This document shows, piece after piece, positions 1 through 7,361 of a DNA stretch of 9,978 bases (the stretch's first letter is position 1; each line of letters begins with the position of its first letter). The stretch is taken from contig JAGKWO010000088.1 of assembly GCA_021151835.1 (NCBI GenBank), positions 1 through 9,978 of the forward strand, written 5' to 3'. Under the pieces are notes generated by a model, which saw only the letters and a list, made by a program, of their open reading frames with translations, ran no database searches and was not told the DNA's origin. This DNA comes from Gammaproteobacteria bacterium. GTDB taxonomy: Bacteria > Pseudomonadota > Gammaproteobacteria > Pseudomonadales > Cellvibrionaceae. The position numbers and the translations under genes are program-made.

Positions 1-794
1 CCAACATTTACATATTTGGTATGGACTTTGGTTTTCCCGCCGAAGGAAAGCACCACTCTGAATTAAGTAAGCACTATGATATTGATGACCAACATCAAGA
101 GGATTTGCATTTATATAAACACGATGCAGAAGGCAATATCTTGTTGGATGGAAACTTTGGCAACAAAATTGTCAGTACCGCAGTCTATTCCCATGCTCGC
201 CTTGCGGTAGAAACACTGCTGATCCAGAACAAGAAAATTAACTGCTATAACACCAGTGAAGGCGTACTTATACGAGGTAGCAAACCCGTTCGCTATGAGG
301 ACATTAATTTAACAGGCGCACCCGAAATCGATAAAAAAGCTTACGCAAGGAGCCTGTATAACAACAACTTCAATATGAATGGACTCAAAAAAATCCACGA
401 CAACTCCGAGGTGCAGCAGAAGTTTTCACCTGTCCTTGATCTATTTGACCAGTTCAGGGCAATCTTTACTAAAAATGCCACCAGCAGGAGCGAGGCATTT
501 ATGATGCTTACCAAACACCATGAACTCGCATTAACCGCCGGGAAAGACAAAGTAAAACAGTACGCCTACTCCCTGATAAAAGGCAGCGTGCACTCTTTTA
601 ACTTCGTGCTCGCCAAATCACTGTACAACGGGGGAAGTGAGCAAGAGGGCGTTGATGTATTCAACCATGCAAAATCTTTTTACCTTGAGTTCATGGATCA
701 CGCCGAACAAAAACTTCGCAACGAACTCCTGAAAACTGACTCGCGCACACGCAACCTCGCTGAAAAAATAAAACCGCAGCCAAAGTTACATTAA
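1..794 (+). CDS. Maf/DUF115-type flagellin glycosyltransferase, C-terminal part (5' end outside window)
   Basis: Only the last 263 or so residues are present. The frame is open to the left edge, and the first visible residues NIYIFGMDFGF precede the ATG at 21, so that ATG is internal and not the start. Residues NIYIFGMDFGFPAEGKHHSE match the family pattern 'iyliGqDLaf...g.tHa'. About 40 residues later come GNFGNKIVSTAVYSHARLAVE and then INCYNTSEGVLIRGSKPV, matching the 'G..G..V.T' and 'N.tEGG..I.G' blocks that end the DUF115/MptE-like domain. The remainder is an alpha-helical, charged C-terminal extension typical of Maf proteins. Maf proteins are cytoplasmic and are thought to transfer nonulosonic acids (pseudaminic, legionaminic, sialic) to flagellin before export. 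That suits the convergent neuABC operon next door. The gene ends 28 bases before the stop codon of the opposing gene. The family call is from recalled motifs, without a search. Confidence 0.8.
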   Translation, partial: NIYIFGMDFGFPAEGKHHSELSKHYDIDDQHQEDLHLYKHDAEGNILLDGNFGNKIVSTAVYSHARLAVETLLIQNKKINCYNTSEGVLIRGSKPVRYEDINLTGAPEIDKKAYARSLYNNNFNMNGLKKIHDNSEVQQKFSPVLDLFDQFRAIFTKNATSRSEAFMMLTKHHELALTAGKDKVKQYAYSLIKGSVHSFNFVLAKSLYNGGSEQEGVDVFNHAKSFYLEFMDHAEQKLRNELLKTDSRTRNLAEKIKPQPKLH

Positions 795-797
795 CAA

Positions 798-818
798 CCC
801 AGCCTGTTAACCACTGGG
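798..818 (-). terminator. Possible weak terminator for the leftward operon
   Basis: Just after the leftward stop codon (823-825), the minus strand can form CCCAG/CTGGG (pairing 818-814 with 802-798) around an 11-base loop, followed by TTGTT. An alternative register pairs AGCC (820-817) with GGCT (804-801). The stem is short and the T tract interrupted, so this is a weak candidate only. It is nevertheless the only hairpin seen at the end of the seven-gene operon. Confidence 0.35.
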
Positions 819-822
819 CTAA

Positions 823-1974
823 TTAACCAAATTGACGCTGCAACCAGGCGTCAATTTTTTTATGGGTGGTTTGAATACTGCCAAGCAAATGAGATACCAC
901 CGAATCTCCACTAGAGTCCAATCCCCCAAGGGCATGTTGCGATTTGTCAAACAACATTGACGAGAAACCGCTTGATGTAACATCAATTGCACAATCCATT
1001 AAATCAAGCTCTCGATACAAATGACTAATTTGTGGATAACAGACCAGCCCCAGGGTGGAGACTCCCATGCCTATAGGGCACACGCTTGCATGAAAGCGCA
1101 TTGCCAAAACCAAACTGGCTTGCTGGTAAAGCGAAAATTGCTTGTCCGCTCCAGCAGTGCCTGTTAGATAAGGGCCAACCGCCAGGCGACGACGGCGTAC
1201 TGCGTCGGGTAAACATTCGATGACCGCCGAAACAGGTTCATAATCACGAAAAATATGGGGAATAAAAACCACACCCATATCTGTATTCGCTTCCAACAAT
1301 CGCTCAATGCAAAGTGCAAACTCTTTAAAAAAGCCTTGAGGAGATAAACGCCCCCCGCTTCCCTTAAAGCGTGTATCCAACATATCACCGGCCAAGTTGA
1401 TCACCAGGTTACGCGGAAAGTTTGCCAATTCTGGATGTTGGTGATGGCCAGGGGTTACAAAAAAGCCGCCATCAGGAACGGCAGAAACTGCTTGTGCGTA
1501 ATGACTTCCAAGGAACTTTTCCAGGGTCGCTACAGCGCCATCATTGCGTACCGCTATGAAAAACCGATCATGGGCAAGCAGGTAATCCATAAATTTGCGA
1601 AAACGCTGCAAACAGATATCTGGCACTCCCTGCCCCGCATCGACACCCAAACCATAAAAAATAACGGGACAATGAATCCTGGCCAACATGTCAGGGGGCA
1701 AGTCAATGGAGCATCCGGTGCGCGAGTGCTCGACCCAAAGCTCAAAATAATTTCCACCACCGATCAATAACAAGTCAAATTGATTAACGTAGTCAATGAA
1801 GGATTCATCGAAGAATCGATATTTCCAATAAAACTCCCGAATTTCCAGCTCCGTATAGTCCAGCTGGAAGGAAAGGTTCTGTGCAAATTGCGCGCGCGCG
1901 CCAGCATGATTAGCGTTATCACCAATATTTCCTGAAAAGCTCGCCAAATGCAGAACTTTTAGTACCCGCTTCAT
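823..1974 (-). CDS. Polysaccharide pyruvyl transferase family protein, last gene of the nonulosonate operon
   Basis: This is a 383-residue protein if started at ATG 1974. That ATG overlaps the upstream stop codon as ATGA and has AAGGTGG as ribosome site, so it is preferred over an upstream GTG at 2013 that would overlap the previous gene by 43 bases. Motifs of the family are visible in order: SFSGNIGDNANHAGA (residues 12-26, the GNxGD loop), DLLLIGGGNYF (67-77), FYGLGVDAG (106-114), IAVRNDGA (140-147), VPDGGFF (166-172) and LVLAMRFHASVCPIGMG (288-304), where R293 and H295 are the usual conserved pair. Family members transfer pyruvyl or other groups to glycans in the cytoplasm. The substrate cannot be read from sequence. 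Its position after neuABC-hisFH suggests it acts on the flagellin or surface sugar, but it could belong to a separate glycan. No signal peptide or membrane segment is seen. Confidence 0.75.
   Translation of the reverse strand: MKRVLKVLHLASFSGNIGDNANHAGARAQFAQNLSFQLDYTELEIREFYWKYRFFDESFIDYVNQFDLLLIGGGNYFELWVEHSRTGCSIDLPPDMLARIHCPVIFYGLGVDAGQGVPDICLQRFRKFMDYLLAHDRFFIAVRNDGAVATLEKFLGSHYAQAVSAVPDGGFFVTPGHHQHPELANFPRNLVINLAGDMLDTRFKGSGGRLSPQGFFKEFALCIERLLEANTDMGVVFIPHIFRDYEPVSAVIECLPDAVRRRRLAVGPYLTGTAGADKQFSLYQQASLVLAMRFHASVCPIGMGVSTLGLVCYPQISHLYRELDLMDCAIDVTSSGFSSMLFDKSQHALGGLDSSGDSVVSHLLGSIQTTHKKIDAWLQRQFG
829..861 (+). terminator. Intrinsic terminator of the Maf gene, inside the 3' end of the opposing CDS
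   Basis: A perfect 10-bp inverted repeat, AAATTGACGC (829-838) and GCGTCAATTT (848-857), encloses a 9-base loop and runs into a seven-T tract (855-861). This is a textbook rho-independent terminator for rightward transcription, starting 35 bases after the Maf stop codon. The whole structure lies within the last codons of the leftward pyruvyl transferase-family gene (823-1974), so the same bases serve as coding sequence on the other strand. Confidence 0.85.
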
Positions 1975-2967
1975 TCCGCCCCACCTTGCCACACGGTATG
2001 ACGCAACTTCCATTGGCCCGCCTCATCTTTCATCCACAAATGCGGAGAGCGAAACTTATCAACCGTCTCCCAAAACTCCTTTTCACTCAGGTTGATATAT
2101 TCCAGGAATTCATGGAAATATTTTTTGGGAAACTCCTGGTCATACTTCTTTACCAGGTGCACAGCTTCCTCTCGCGTGATCTTTCCATTGCGAACCTCCT
2201 GGGCGGCGTCGTAAGTTGCCCTGCCGATTCCAAATTTAACCAGGGTGGTGAAGTAGTGAAAGGGATCTATCTTGTCATCAATGCTGCTGTATTTTGAGTA
2301 AGAGCCTTCGGTACGATCAGGGTTCGCCTGGAATCCTGTATGTTCCGCCGCGTAGTAATAACATTCTTGCGGATCCCACTTCAGGTAATAGCCAAGGTAG
2401 TGAACCTCAATGTTTTTCTCTTCCAGCAATTCCGGGCGCGGCGCTATATAGGGAGTGAAATCGTTCAACGTGAATTCATACTGGTCAATGATTTCGCGCA
2501 CACTGACTCCTCCCAAACGCATATCCAGAGGGTCATCCGTGGAGAAAAACTTAGTATCCATGGTCGGTTTCTTATTTTCATCGACCTTATTGCCATATTC
2601 CGCCTGGTTTTCGCCGTACATCACCAGGGACACATTAAATTTGGCGGCCATCAATGGCCCAATAATCCTCTGGCCGACAATAAACGGTTGAAACGGGTGT
2701 AACAAATTAATAAACGCCAGTCGTGTTAACAGGCGATGCAATTTTCCATTGGGAGTGAATAACACGTTATCCTTGCCAATCAATGCCCTGGTCTTTTTGC
2801 TCTGCAAATCGGCAGGCACTGCAAATACCTTCTTCATCAAAATCAATCACCGATTTTTTTTCAGTGGCAGTATGCTTGAATTCCACGGTGGAACTGGGGC
2901 GCTGATTGGAAATGACGCATCTTTTGCAAAAGATAACCTTGGGGGGGAGACCAAAAAAAGCTTCCAT
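1971..2967 (-). pseudogene. N-acetyl sugar amidotransferase (WbpG/PseA family), disrupted by internal deletion and frameshift
   Basis: The N-terminal fragment (2967-2767) starts at the ATG at 2967 behind AAGTGAG and carries FFGLPP, the zinc-type pair CKRCVISNQRPS, then DEEGICSAC and GIDW, the normal opening of this family. It then hits TAA at 2767-2769. In the +1 frame the family resumes at once with KDNVLFTPNGKLHRLL, YGENQAEYGN, HYLGYYLKWDPQE and RTEGSYSKYSSIDDKIDPF, followed by an intact C-terminus ending at 1971. The piece that should lie between GIDW and DNVLFTPNG, roughly 70-75 residues as I recall the family and including the PP-loop SGGKDS ATP site, is absent. Both fragments are otherwise clean, so the lesion looks recent. 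An intact enzyme would use ATP and ammonia from HisH/HisF to turn an N-acetyl into an acetamidino group on a nonulosonic acid or its precursor. The downstream fragment has an internal ATG at 2837 but no evident ribosome site. Confidence 0.85.
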
Positions 2968-3021
2968 AACCAGACTCACTTAGTCATTTGACACGGAAAA
3001 GGGACAATAAATAAAAAGGAT

Positions 3022-3666
3022 TCAGGCACCATCAACAAAGGATTTCAGTAGCAACAAACCTAACACTCCGCTCTTCTCTGGGTGGAATTGCACACCGCAA
3101 ACCTTACCTTTAAAAGCCATAGCACAATAATTAATACCGGCGTAGGTTGTTGTAGCCAACACATGATCCGCATGGTCAGGCACACAGACAAAACTGTGTA
3201 CAAAATAATAGAATCCATTTAACGCGTTGGTGGCGAACAATTGGCTGGTATCGGCATCAGGTCGCCACTCTACTGCACTCCAGTCAATATGTGGCAATCG
3301 CGCTGGAACCGCTAACTGCTGCTCCTCCGCATAGCGGGAAAAATGAATGACCCGGCCAGGGATAATCCCCAAGCCCTTTGCGCCGCCATGCTCTTCGCCA
3401 AGATCGAAGAGCATTTGCATTCCAACACAAATACCCAACAAGGGTTTATCCTGGGACACATAGGCTTTTATAGCCTTATCCAGTCCATACTCTTGGAGTT
3501 TTGCCATGCAATAGGGGAAGGAGCCCACGCCTGGTAAAATCAGGCGATCTGCTGCAAGGATACGAGCTGGATCACGAGTTAACTCAACATCGCAACCTAT
3601 ATGTTCGAGCGCATTGGTCAGGCTGCGGATATTTCCTACACCATAATCCACAATTACCGCCTTCAT
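3022..3666 (-). CDS. hisH: Accessory HisH-type glutamine amidotransferase
   Basis: This is a 214-residue class I glutamine amidotransferase that hydrolyses glutamine to feed ammonia to a partner HisF-type protein. The catalytic triad is intact: C80 in GICVGMQ, and H195 and E197 in QFHPEKSG. The oxyanion-strand motif PGVGSF (45-50) and the HisH-type opening VDYGVGNIRSLTNAL are also present. The ATG at 3666 overlaps the hisF stop as ATGA, with GAGGTGAGG as ribosome site, so the pair is translationally coupled. Placement beside an N-acetyl sugar amidotransferase and neuABC, with no other histidine genes, indicates the sugar-amidation copy rather than the histidine pathway enzyme. The next gene starts 54 bases downstream, the only sizeable gap in the operon. 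That partner gene is broken. Confidence 0.9.
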   Translation of the reverse strand: MKAVIVDYGVGNIRSLTNALEHIGCDVELTRDPARILAADRLILPGVGSFPYCMAKLQEYGLDKAIKAYVSQDKPLLGICVGMQMLFDLGEEHGGAKGLGIIPGRVIHFSRYAEEQQLAVPARLPHIDWSAVEWRPDADTSQLFATNALNGFYYFVHSFVCVPDHADHVLATTTYAGINYCAMAFKGKVCGVQFHPEKSGVLGLLLLKSFVDGA

Positions 3667-4421
3667 GTCCTCACCTCGCGCCTAACGGGAAAACCTAGAT
3701 CGGCAATCGCAGATTTCACCTCTACTATGGATAAAAGATCGTAGTGAAATACGCTGGCACATGCGATAGCGCTCGGCACTGTCGAGTTCAATAATTTGGC
3801 GACATCTTCTATTTTGCCCATGCCGCCACAGGCGATAACAGGAATAGAGACTGCCTCATTAACAGCAGCAATCAATTGGTTATCAAAGCCCCGTTTTGTA
3901 CCCTCCTGGTCAATAGAAGTCAGTAGCAATTCACCTGCGCCCAGAGACTCCAGTTTTTTTGCCCACTCGATAACGTTTAATTGCGTTGGCTCGCGACCAT
4001 TGTCGATATAGGCTTCCCAGGAATTATCCACACTTTTTGCCTCAATCGAGGCGACAATACATTGGTTGCCAAAACGTTGGGATGCTTGTTGAATAAACTC
4101 GGGGTTATGTACCGCTGCCGTGTTAATGGCGACTTTATCAGCACCTGATTGCAAACACCGATGGATGTCGTCCAGCGTGCGTATACCTCCTCCCATAGTG
4201 ATAGGAATAAAAATTTCCCTGCAGGCAGCTTCCACTATGTGAAATAGATTGTTGCGGTCATAGAGGCTCGCAACAGCATCCATAAACAAAATTTCATCCA
4301 TCCCCTGTTGGTAATAGCGCAGCGCCATTTCATTGGGGTTACCTACTTTACGCAAGCCTTCCAGGTGAATACCTTTAATGACCGATTCGTTTTTAATATC
4401 AATCCTGGAGATGACCCTCAC
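3663..4421 (-). CDS. hisF: Accessory HisF-type cyclase subunit (ammonia channel partner of HisH)
   Basis: This is a 252-residue (beta/alpha)8 barrel of the HisF family. RIDIK places the first catalytic Asp at D8. ITMGGGIRTLDDI (74-86), GADKVAINTAA (93-103), LLTSIDQEGTKRGFD (166-180) and IACGGMG (196-202) are the family's phosphate and strand motifs. Where histidine-pathway HisF has IDAK with the second catalytic Asp, this protein has SIEAK with E127. DAVASLYDRNNL (48-59) replaces the canonical D.-ASxEGR loop. Both features fit the accessory copies found in surface-sugar loci, which deliver ammonia to a sugar amidotransferase. The start is a GTG at 4421 overlapping the neuC stop (GTGTGA arrangement), chosen because the next in-frame residues RVISRIDIK begin the first strand. 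Confidence 0.88.
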   Translation of the reverse strand: MRVISRIDIKNESVIKGIHLEGLRKVGNPNEMALRYYQQGMDEILFMDAVASLYDRNNLFHIVEAACREIFIPITMGGGIRTLDDIHRCLQSGADKVAINTAAVHNPEFIQQASQRFGNQCIVASIEAKSVDNSWEAYIDNGREPTQLNVIEWAKKLESLGAGELLLTSIDQEGTKRGFDNQLIAAVNEAVSIPVIACGGMGKIEDVAKLLNSTVPSAIACASVFHYDLLSIVEVKSAIADLGFPVRREVRT

Positions 4422-5560
4422 ACCGCCCCCGCCCAGTCCACAAATTTTTTCTGGTTACTCGTACTCCACACGGCCTCGTTTCGCAAGATATCGAGGAACC
4501 GCATGCAGCTGTTTCCCTCGCCAAAATGTTGCACCGGAGCTACCGCCAGCGCTTTAACGGCGACTATGGCAGCATCGATACTCTCTTTCTCGCTGGGGCA
4601 ATTAATCACACTAGGTAACTCCGCACGGTCGGTTTGGCGTGTACCTATATTAACCGCCGGGACCCCGTAATAAGGGGCCTCCATGAGCGCGGAACTTGAA
4701 TTCCCAATCATAAACATCGCGTTCTTCAACAATGTCAGAAAATAATCAAAACGCATCGACGGGTAGACTTTGAAATGCAAGGTGTTACTTTCTATTCGGG
4801 AATATTCATGAATAATCGCGGCACTCCCGCTGTCGTTATTAGGGTAGATGACCACATAGTTTTCACCTGACTCCACCACAGAATCCACCAGGCATTTGAC
4901 TTGCCGACGCATATCATCCACTTCAGTGGTTACCGGATGAAACAACATGATCGCGTAGTGTTCAAATGGTATGCCATACCATTCCTTAACCTGCTCAAGG
5001 CTAGGCAAATCCGGGGAAAACAGTGCATCTACATCCGGCGAACCAATCGGGTAAATGTTATTTCTATTTTCACCTAACTGGATCAAGCGCTGCATAGCGC
5101 GCTCATTGGACACAAAATGCAGGTGGGATAATTTACTCACTGAGTGACGAATCAAATCATCGATAGTGCCGGAAACTTCTCCACCCTCGATGTGGGAAAC
5201 AAGGATGTTGTTCAAGCTTCCGACAATGGCGCCCGCCATGGCCTCTACCCTGTCCCCATGCACAACAATCATGTCGGGCTTTATTTCTTTCACGTAATCT
5301 GAGAGGCCCGCGATGGTTTTCGCGAGCACTGAATCCATGGTGTCGGTGTAATTTTGATTGATGAATTTATAGATATTCTTGTAGCCGCGATTTTCGACTT
5401 CCATGCAGGTCAAGCCGTACTTACGCAGCATATGCATACCCGTAACAAATACATGAACTTCAAACTGGCTTGCTTTATCCATTACATCCAGCAGCGAGCG
5501 GATTTTGCCGAAATCAGCGCGAGTACCCGTGAGGAACACAATTTTCTTTCTCATAACCAT
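4418..5560 (-). CDS. neuC: Hydrolysing UDP-N-acetylglucosamine 2-epimerase (NeuC/LegG family)
   Basis: This 380-residue cytoplasmic enzyme releases the nucleotide and inverts C2 of an N-acetyl hexosamine, giving ManNAc (NeuC) or the 6-deoxy 2,4-diacetamido analogue (LegG). Visible family motifs are TGTRADFGKI (11-20), HGDRVEAMAGA (101-111), SHIEGGEVSGTIDDLIRHS (122-140) with the acidic catalytic positions, IGSPDVD (172-178), MLFHPVTTE (205-213) and GNSSSALMEAPYYGVPAVN (286-304). The sequence GTRQTDR has TD where I expect xG in GTRQxGR, a small departure. The first ATG (5560) lies 13 bases past the neuB stop behind AGAGCGAG; a second ATG at 5554 is also possible. Sequence alone does not separate NeuC from LegG. 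The absence of legB, legC and legH in the window leaves the sugar undecided. Confidence 0.85.
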   Translation of the reverse strand: MVMRKKIVFLTGTRADFGKIRSLLDVMDKASQFEVHVFVTGMHMLRKYGLTCMEVENRGYKNIYKFINQNYTDTMDSVLAKTIAGLSDYVKEIKPDMIVVHGDRVEAMAGAIVGSLNNILVSHIEGGEVSGTIDDLIRHSVSKLSHLHFVSNERAMQRLIQLGENRNNIYPIGSPDVDALFSPDLPSLEQVKEWYGIPFEHYAIMLFHPVTTEVDDMRRQVKCLVDSVVESGENYVVIYPNNDSGSAAIIHEYSRIESNTLHFKVYPSMRFDYFLTLLKNAMFMIGNSSSALMEAPYYGVPAVNIGTRQTDRAELPSVINCPSEKESIDAAIVAVKALAVAPVQHFGEGNSCMRFLDILRNEAVWSTSNQKKFVDWAGAV

Positions 5561-5573
5561 GCTCGCTCTAGGT

Positions 5574-6635
5574 TCAGGATCGAGGGCTTAACCCGACAAC
5601 CTGACGGTATGCCACCAACTCATCGGCCGCTATATCTTCTGCCGCTGGCTTACCGATAACATCATCGTAGAACTCGGCAAGTATTTCCCCAGTTCCCGGT
5701 CGTTTTACCCAAATGTTTTCTGCAGTGAACAGTTCGCCTTTCTTTACTGGCTTTACCGTGACAACCGTGGCGTAGGCGAAGTTGATGGTAGGCTGTTCTT
5801 CCTTCACAATTCCCTTACGGCCGCCTCGCATTTTATGCAGCAGTGCTGACCCGCTAATCAGTTCACTTAATGCAGCCGGGTCCATAGAGCACACAATATC
5901 CGGCCCTTCGCGTGACATGGAGTCAGTGAAGTGGCGTTCCAGGATATCTGCGCCCAAGGCTACTGCCCCGAGGCAGGCATAATTTCCCAAGGTGTGGTCC
6001 GAAAGCCCAACCACCGCATCGGGAAACTCCTGTTGCAATTCCCTCACCGCTTCCAGCCGAACCAGCTCAGGCGGCGTGGGATAAATATTCGTGCAATGCA
6101 TTAACGCGTAGGGCACTTTATATTCACGAAATATTGCAACCGCTTTGCGAATACTTTCAATGGTATTCATCCCTGTACTCAGGATAATCGGCTTACCTTT
6201 TTGTGCGATATGTTTGATTAACGGATAGTTATTACACTCGCCTGAGCCAATTTTATAGGCGGGTACATTCATGCGTTCAAGGCGCTCCGCAGCTGCGCGC
6301 GAAAATGGCGTACTGATAAATATTGCGCCTTTGGCGATAACATATTGTTGTAATGCAATTTCATCGGCTTCATTCAATGCACACTCTTCCATGATCTTAT
6401 AAATAGGCTTGTCCGAGTTACCGGGTTTGATACGTTTTGCTGCCCCTGCCATTTCATCGTCGACTATATGCGTCTGGTGTTTAATGACTTCCGCACCGGC
6501 ACCAATCGCCGCATCAACCATTTCTTTAGCGGTTGCCAGGGAACCATTGTGGTTAATACCAATTTCTGCAATGACAAGCGGTGGATAGTCTGGCCCAACC
6601 AGGCGGCCGCCAATATTGATTACATTATTTGCCAT
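5574..6635 (-). CDS. neuB: N-acetylneuraminate (nonulosonic acid) synthase
   Basis: This enzyme condenses the 2-epimerised sugar with phosphoenolpyruvate to give the nine-carbon acid. It has 353 residues from ATG 6635, which overlaps the neuA stop by 11 bases and starts MANNVINIGGRLVG. A start at 6695 would run 71 bases into neuA. A TIM barrel carries AEIGINHNG (E24), IKHQTHIVDDEM (K52), KIGSGECNNYPL (128-139), ILSTGMN, GLSDHTLGNYACLG (H214) and ERHFTD (H235), the two metal-binding histidines of the family. The C-terminal antifreeze-like SAF domain shows KKGELFTAENIWVKRPGTG (298-316), including R312, which reaches the partner subunit's active site in the meningococcal enzyme. From memory, GPDIVCSMDP and KHQTHIVDDEM closely resemble Neisseria meningitidis NeuB, favouring a sialic or legionaminic rather than pseudaminic product. 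No key residue is missing. Confidence 0.93.
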   Translation of the reverse strand: MANNVINIGGRLVGPDYPPLVIAEIGINHNGSLATAKEMVDAAIGAGAEVIKHQTHIVDDEMAGAAKRIKPGNSDKPIYKIMEECALNEADEIALQQYVIAKGAIFISTPFSRAAAERLERMNVPAYKIGSGECNNYPLIKHIAQKGKPIILSTGMNTIESIRKAVAIFREYKVPYALMHCTNIYPTPPELVRLEAVRELQQEFPDAVVGLSDHTLGNYACLGAVALGADILERHFTDSMSREGPDIVCSMDPAALSELISGSALLHKMRGGRKGIVKEEQPTINFAYATVVTVKPVKKGELFTAENIWVKRPGTGEILAEFYDDVIGKPAAEDIAADELVAYRQVVGLSPRS

Positions 6636-7323
6636 TTGCTTCCAACCTCTCACGCAATCGCTGCTCTGCAATTTCCAGATCTTCTGGAGTATCAATATCC
6701 AGGCTATCGTAGCTGGACATCAGGTAGGGAATCGTCCGGTCGCGCGGTATTTTCTCCTCACGCAAAAAATCCTCGACTTTAAAAATATAGATCGCCCCGT
6801 TCGGCATATAGAGAGAGGGTAAATCCTGACGGCGCGTATACGAAGTATGCTCTCCCGCCAGGGGGTGCAAATATTCTCCACCACCCACATAAGCCTTCAT
6901 GTATTTATTGCTGATTTCATAAACGCTGATCAAGCTGTGGCAGGTGGGAAAATCTTTAAACTCGGCCAAGGCTTCGCAAATGTGCCGCGCCGTGCGTAAA
7001 GGCGATGTGGGTTGCAGTAAGACAATGATGTCTTTTGCTGCAGGCTTAATACGATGGATAAATTCCGCGATGACAGGATCTGTGGGTGTTTCGTCTCGCG
7101 CCAGATTAGGATCACGCTTTAATCGCTCCGCGTTGTAATAGTGAGCGACAGACAATATTTGATCGTCATCGGATGAAACATAAATTTCGTCGACGACACC
7201 CGAGTCACGCGCGGCCTTAATGCTGTAAGCGATTAACGGTTGGTCCAGCAAAGGCGCAATATTTTTTTGCAAAATACCTTTTGACCCCCCGCGCGCGGGT
7301 AGAAGCGCAAGTACTCTTGTCAT
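6625..7323 (-). CDS. neuA: CMP-nonulosonic acid (acylneuraminate) cytidylyltransferase
   Basis: This enzyme activates the nonulosonic acid with CTP, giving the CMP-sugar donor and pyrophosphate. It has 232 residues from ATG 7323. An upstream ATG at 7350 lacks a ribosome site, whereas AGGCAG precedes 7323 and the protein then starts MTRVLALLPARGGSKGI like its relatives. The nucleotide-binding loop PARGGSKGILQKN spans 9-21. QPTSPLR (104-110), the RRQDLPSLYMPNGAIYI block (164-180) and DIDTPEDL with D209 and D211, the usual metal ligands, are all present. The length is normal for single-domain bacterial enzymes, with no fused esterase domain. It is the first gene of the operon, behind its own promoter candidate, and shares 11 bases with neuB. 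Confidence 0.92.
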   Translation of the reverse strand: MTRVLALLPARGGSKGILQKNIAPLLDQPLIAYSIKAARDSGVVDEIYVSSDDDQILSVAHYYNAERLKRDPNLARDETPTDPVIAEFIHRIKPAAKDIIVLLQPTSPLRTARHICEALAEFKDFPTCHSLISVYEISNKYMKAYVGGGEYLHPLAGEHTSYTRRQDLPSLYMPNGAIYIFKVEDFLREEKIPRDRTIPYLMSSYDSLDIDTPEDLEIAEQRLRERLEANGK

Positions 7324-7361
7324 AGGCTGCCTGATTTTTGACGGTTGCAATGGTATTTAGT

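Noticed and set aside
1435..1770. Plus-strand ORF of 111 codons opposite the pyruvyl transferase-family gene
   Set aside because: It is a shadow of the conserved minus-strand frame, with no motif or promoter.
1889..1901. Alternating CG run with possible Z-DNA character
   Set aside because: It encodes the GARAQ codons of a conserved gene and is short; likely codon choice only.
2340..2702. Plus-strand ORF of 120 codons opposite the amidotransferase
   Set aside because: It is antisense to strongly conserved coding sequence, with no recognisable motif or ribosome site.
2767..2800. Programmed frameshift at the AAAAA run near the end of the N-terminal amidotransferase fragment
   Set aside because: A +1 shift here would join the frames but would not restore the missing ATP-binding segment, and no slippery heptamer with a downstream structure was recognised. 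A deletion explains more.
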